A program made the position numbers and the translations under genes. From DASXMX01 sp035483795 (GTDB lineage: Bacteria > Planctomycetota > Phycisphaerae > Tepidisphaerales > Tepidisphaeraceae): 26,653 bases of DNA. Position 1 is the stretch's first letter, and every line of letters begins with the position of its first letter. Of the stretch, positions 25,545 to 26,653 are shown piece after piece. The notes under the pieces are model-generated. The model was not told the DNA's origin. It saw nothing but the letters and a program-made list of their open reading frames with translations, and made no database searches. The stretch is taken from the NCBI GenBank assembly GCA_035483795.1, contig DATHPP010000016.1, positions 1 to 26,653 on the forward strand, read 5' to 3'.

Positions 25545-25626
25545 CCACAGAGACCACAGAGAATACAGAGGTGAATACGGAGATGATGCTTTTGAGGAAA
25601 TTCCTCTCTGTGCCCTCTGTGGTTAA
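25541..25626. repeat. Inverted repeat CCACAGAG family overlapping a stop codon
   Basis: Arms 25541-25561 and 25606-25626 (21 bp, two differences) begin TTAACCACAGAG and are inverted around a 44-bp spacer. The left arm contains the TAA (25542-25544) that ends the DUF1549/DUF1553 gene; the right arm ends 26 bp before the next start codon. Confidence 0.9.
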
Positions 25627-25652
25627 GTTGTTTTTGTCTTTGAGGTGCAACG

Positions 25653-26653
25653 ATGCCGTGCCATGGTCATGGTGAGAAGCCGGTGAGCCGCAGGCAGGCG
25701 CTGAAGCAATTTGCCAACGGCTTTGGCGTGCTCGGCCTTGCCAATCTGCTGGCGCAGGACGTAGTGGCGGATTCGATTAATGCCAGCGCCGCCAATCCGC
25801 TTGCCGTCCGCGCGCCGATGTATGCGCCCCGGGCCAAAAGCGTCATCTTTCTGTTCATGGCCGGCGGACCTTCGCACGTCGACCTCTTCGACCCCAAGCC
25901 GCGCTTGGTACAAGAGGACGGCAAGCCGCTTCCCTTTCCCATGCCGGCGCTGATGCGCACCAAGACCGGCAACCTTCTCGGATCAAAGTATAAGTTCTCC
26001 AAACACGGCCAGAGCGGAACTGAAGTGAGCGAGCTGCTTCCGCACATCGGCTCCTGCGTTGATGACATCTGCGTGATCCGTTCGATGGTCGCCGACAACA
26101 TCAATCACAACGGCGCCTGCCTCCAGATGAACACCGGCGAGCAGACCCTCAGCCGGCCGAGCCTGGGTTCGTGGCTGCTCTACGGCCTGGGGAGCGAAAA
26201 CCAGAATCTGCCCGGCTTTGTCGTTCTCAGCCCCGCGCAGCCGGCCCAGGGCGCTCCGCTGTGGAGCTCGAGTTTCCTGCCGGCGGCCTACCAGGGAACG
26301 TTGGTTTCGGATTTGAAGAAGCCAATCGCCGATCTCTCCAACGCGAGATTGTCTTCCGCCCAGCAGCGCCGTCAGTTGGACATGCTCAAGCAGTTGAACC
26401 GAATGCACCAGGCGTCGCGCGAGGAGGACAGCCGGCTGAGCGCGCGGATCGCGTCGTTCGAGCTGGCGTTCCGCATGCAGGCCGACGCACCCGAAGCGTT
26501 CGACGTCTCCGCCGAGACGGCGGCGACGAAACGCCTCTACGGCCTGGACGACAAGACGACGGAGAAATACGGTCGCAACTGCTTGCTGGCCCGGCGCTTG
26601 GTCGAACGCGGCGTTCGCTTCGTGCAGCTGTACTCCGGCAGCGGCAGCAAGTG
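25653..26653 (+). CDS. DUF1501 protein, Tat-exported, cut by window end
   Basis: The first 333 codons of a DUF1501 family protein; the frame is open to the window end. It begins MPCHGHGEKPVSRRQALKQF, with the twin-arginine signal SRRQALKQF at 12-20 and a weakly hydrophobic stretch GFGVLGLANLLAQ. Family motifs visible: FLFMAGGPSHVDLFDPKP, VIRSMVADNINHNGACLQMNTG, and near the edge LLARRLVERGVRFVQLY. It follows the short DUF1549/DUF1553 gene after 108 bp occupied by an inverted repeat, so the two form the second DUF1549/DUF1553-DUF1501 pair of the window. It is clearly diverged from the DUF1501 protein at 19177-20622. No strong Shine-Dalgarno sequence; GAGGTG lies 8 bp upstream of the ATG. Confidence 0.9.
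   Translation, partial: MPCHGHGEKPVSRRQALKQFANGFGVLGLANLLAQDVVADSINASAANPLAVRAPMYAPRAKSVIFLFMAGGPSHVDLFDPKPRLVQEDGKPLPFPMPALMRTKTGNLLGSKYKFSKHGQSGTEVSELLPHIGSCVDDICVIRSMVADNINHNGACLQMNTGEQTLSRPSLGSWLLYGLGSENQNLPGFVVLSPAQPAQGAPLWSSSFLPAAYQGTLVSDLKKPIADLSNARLSSAQQRRQLDMLKQLNRMHQASREEDSRLSARIASFELAFRMQADAPEAFDVSAETAATKRLYGLDDKTTEKYGRNCLLARRLVERGVRFVQLYSGSGSK

Overview
The window reads as a GC-rich chromosomal segment from a planctomycete (Planctomycetota). The evidence is two gene sets of the planctomycete-expanded type (Tat-exported DUF1501 proteins next to DUF1549/DUF1553 proteins with CxxCH-type motifs), a WD40 protein with a planctomycete-type cytochrome c domain, a large exported protein with PPC-like and F5/8-like domains, and many short inverted repeats between genes. 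I see no tRNA, rRNA, CRISPR array or transposase.

Left part (1-9457, genes on the minus strand, read right to left): dCTP deaminase (dcd), three small lipoproteins that look like diverged tandem paralogues, a coenzyme-B12-dependent ribonucleotide reductase (nrdJ) carrying two inteins, and a 527-residue reverse transcriptase (RT) starting 7 bp after the nrdJ stop. The RT gene lies between two direct copies of the last ~55 bp of nrdJ. The nrdJ-proximal copy is intact and forms the present nrdJ end. The far copy is decayed. This is what insertion of an RT cassette into the 3' end of nrdJ would leave, and it is the most unusual structure here.

Middle part (9458-14177): a two-domain GNAT acetyltransferase on the minus strand, then on the plus strand a membrane-anchored protein of unknown function, a GYD-domain protein and a PfkB-family sugar kinase.

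Right part (14178-26653): two divergent planctomycete modules. On the minus strand, reading from 23273 to 14178: DUF1549/DUF1553 protein with Big_2-like and c-type-heme-like motifs, DUF1501 protein, 1183-residue exported PPC/F5/8 protein, cytochrome c-WD40 protein. On the plus strand: a shorter DUF1549/DUF1553 protein and a DUF1501 protein cut by the window end.

Inverted repeats fill most intergenic gaps. Several unrelated sequence families share one plan: two arms in inverted orientation around a short spacer, with arms often ending within a few bases of a stop or start codon. Some arms are palindromes (CACGGGTTTTTAACCCGTG), others are arrays of 7-bp units. Related 7-bp arrays also lie inside nrdJ, in two C-terminal linkers and in the endonuclease part of the second intein, and one palindrome lies inside the signal-peptide code of the cytochrome c-WD40 gene.
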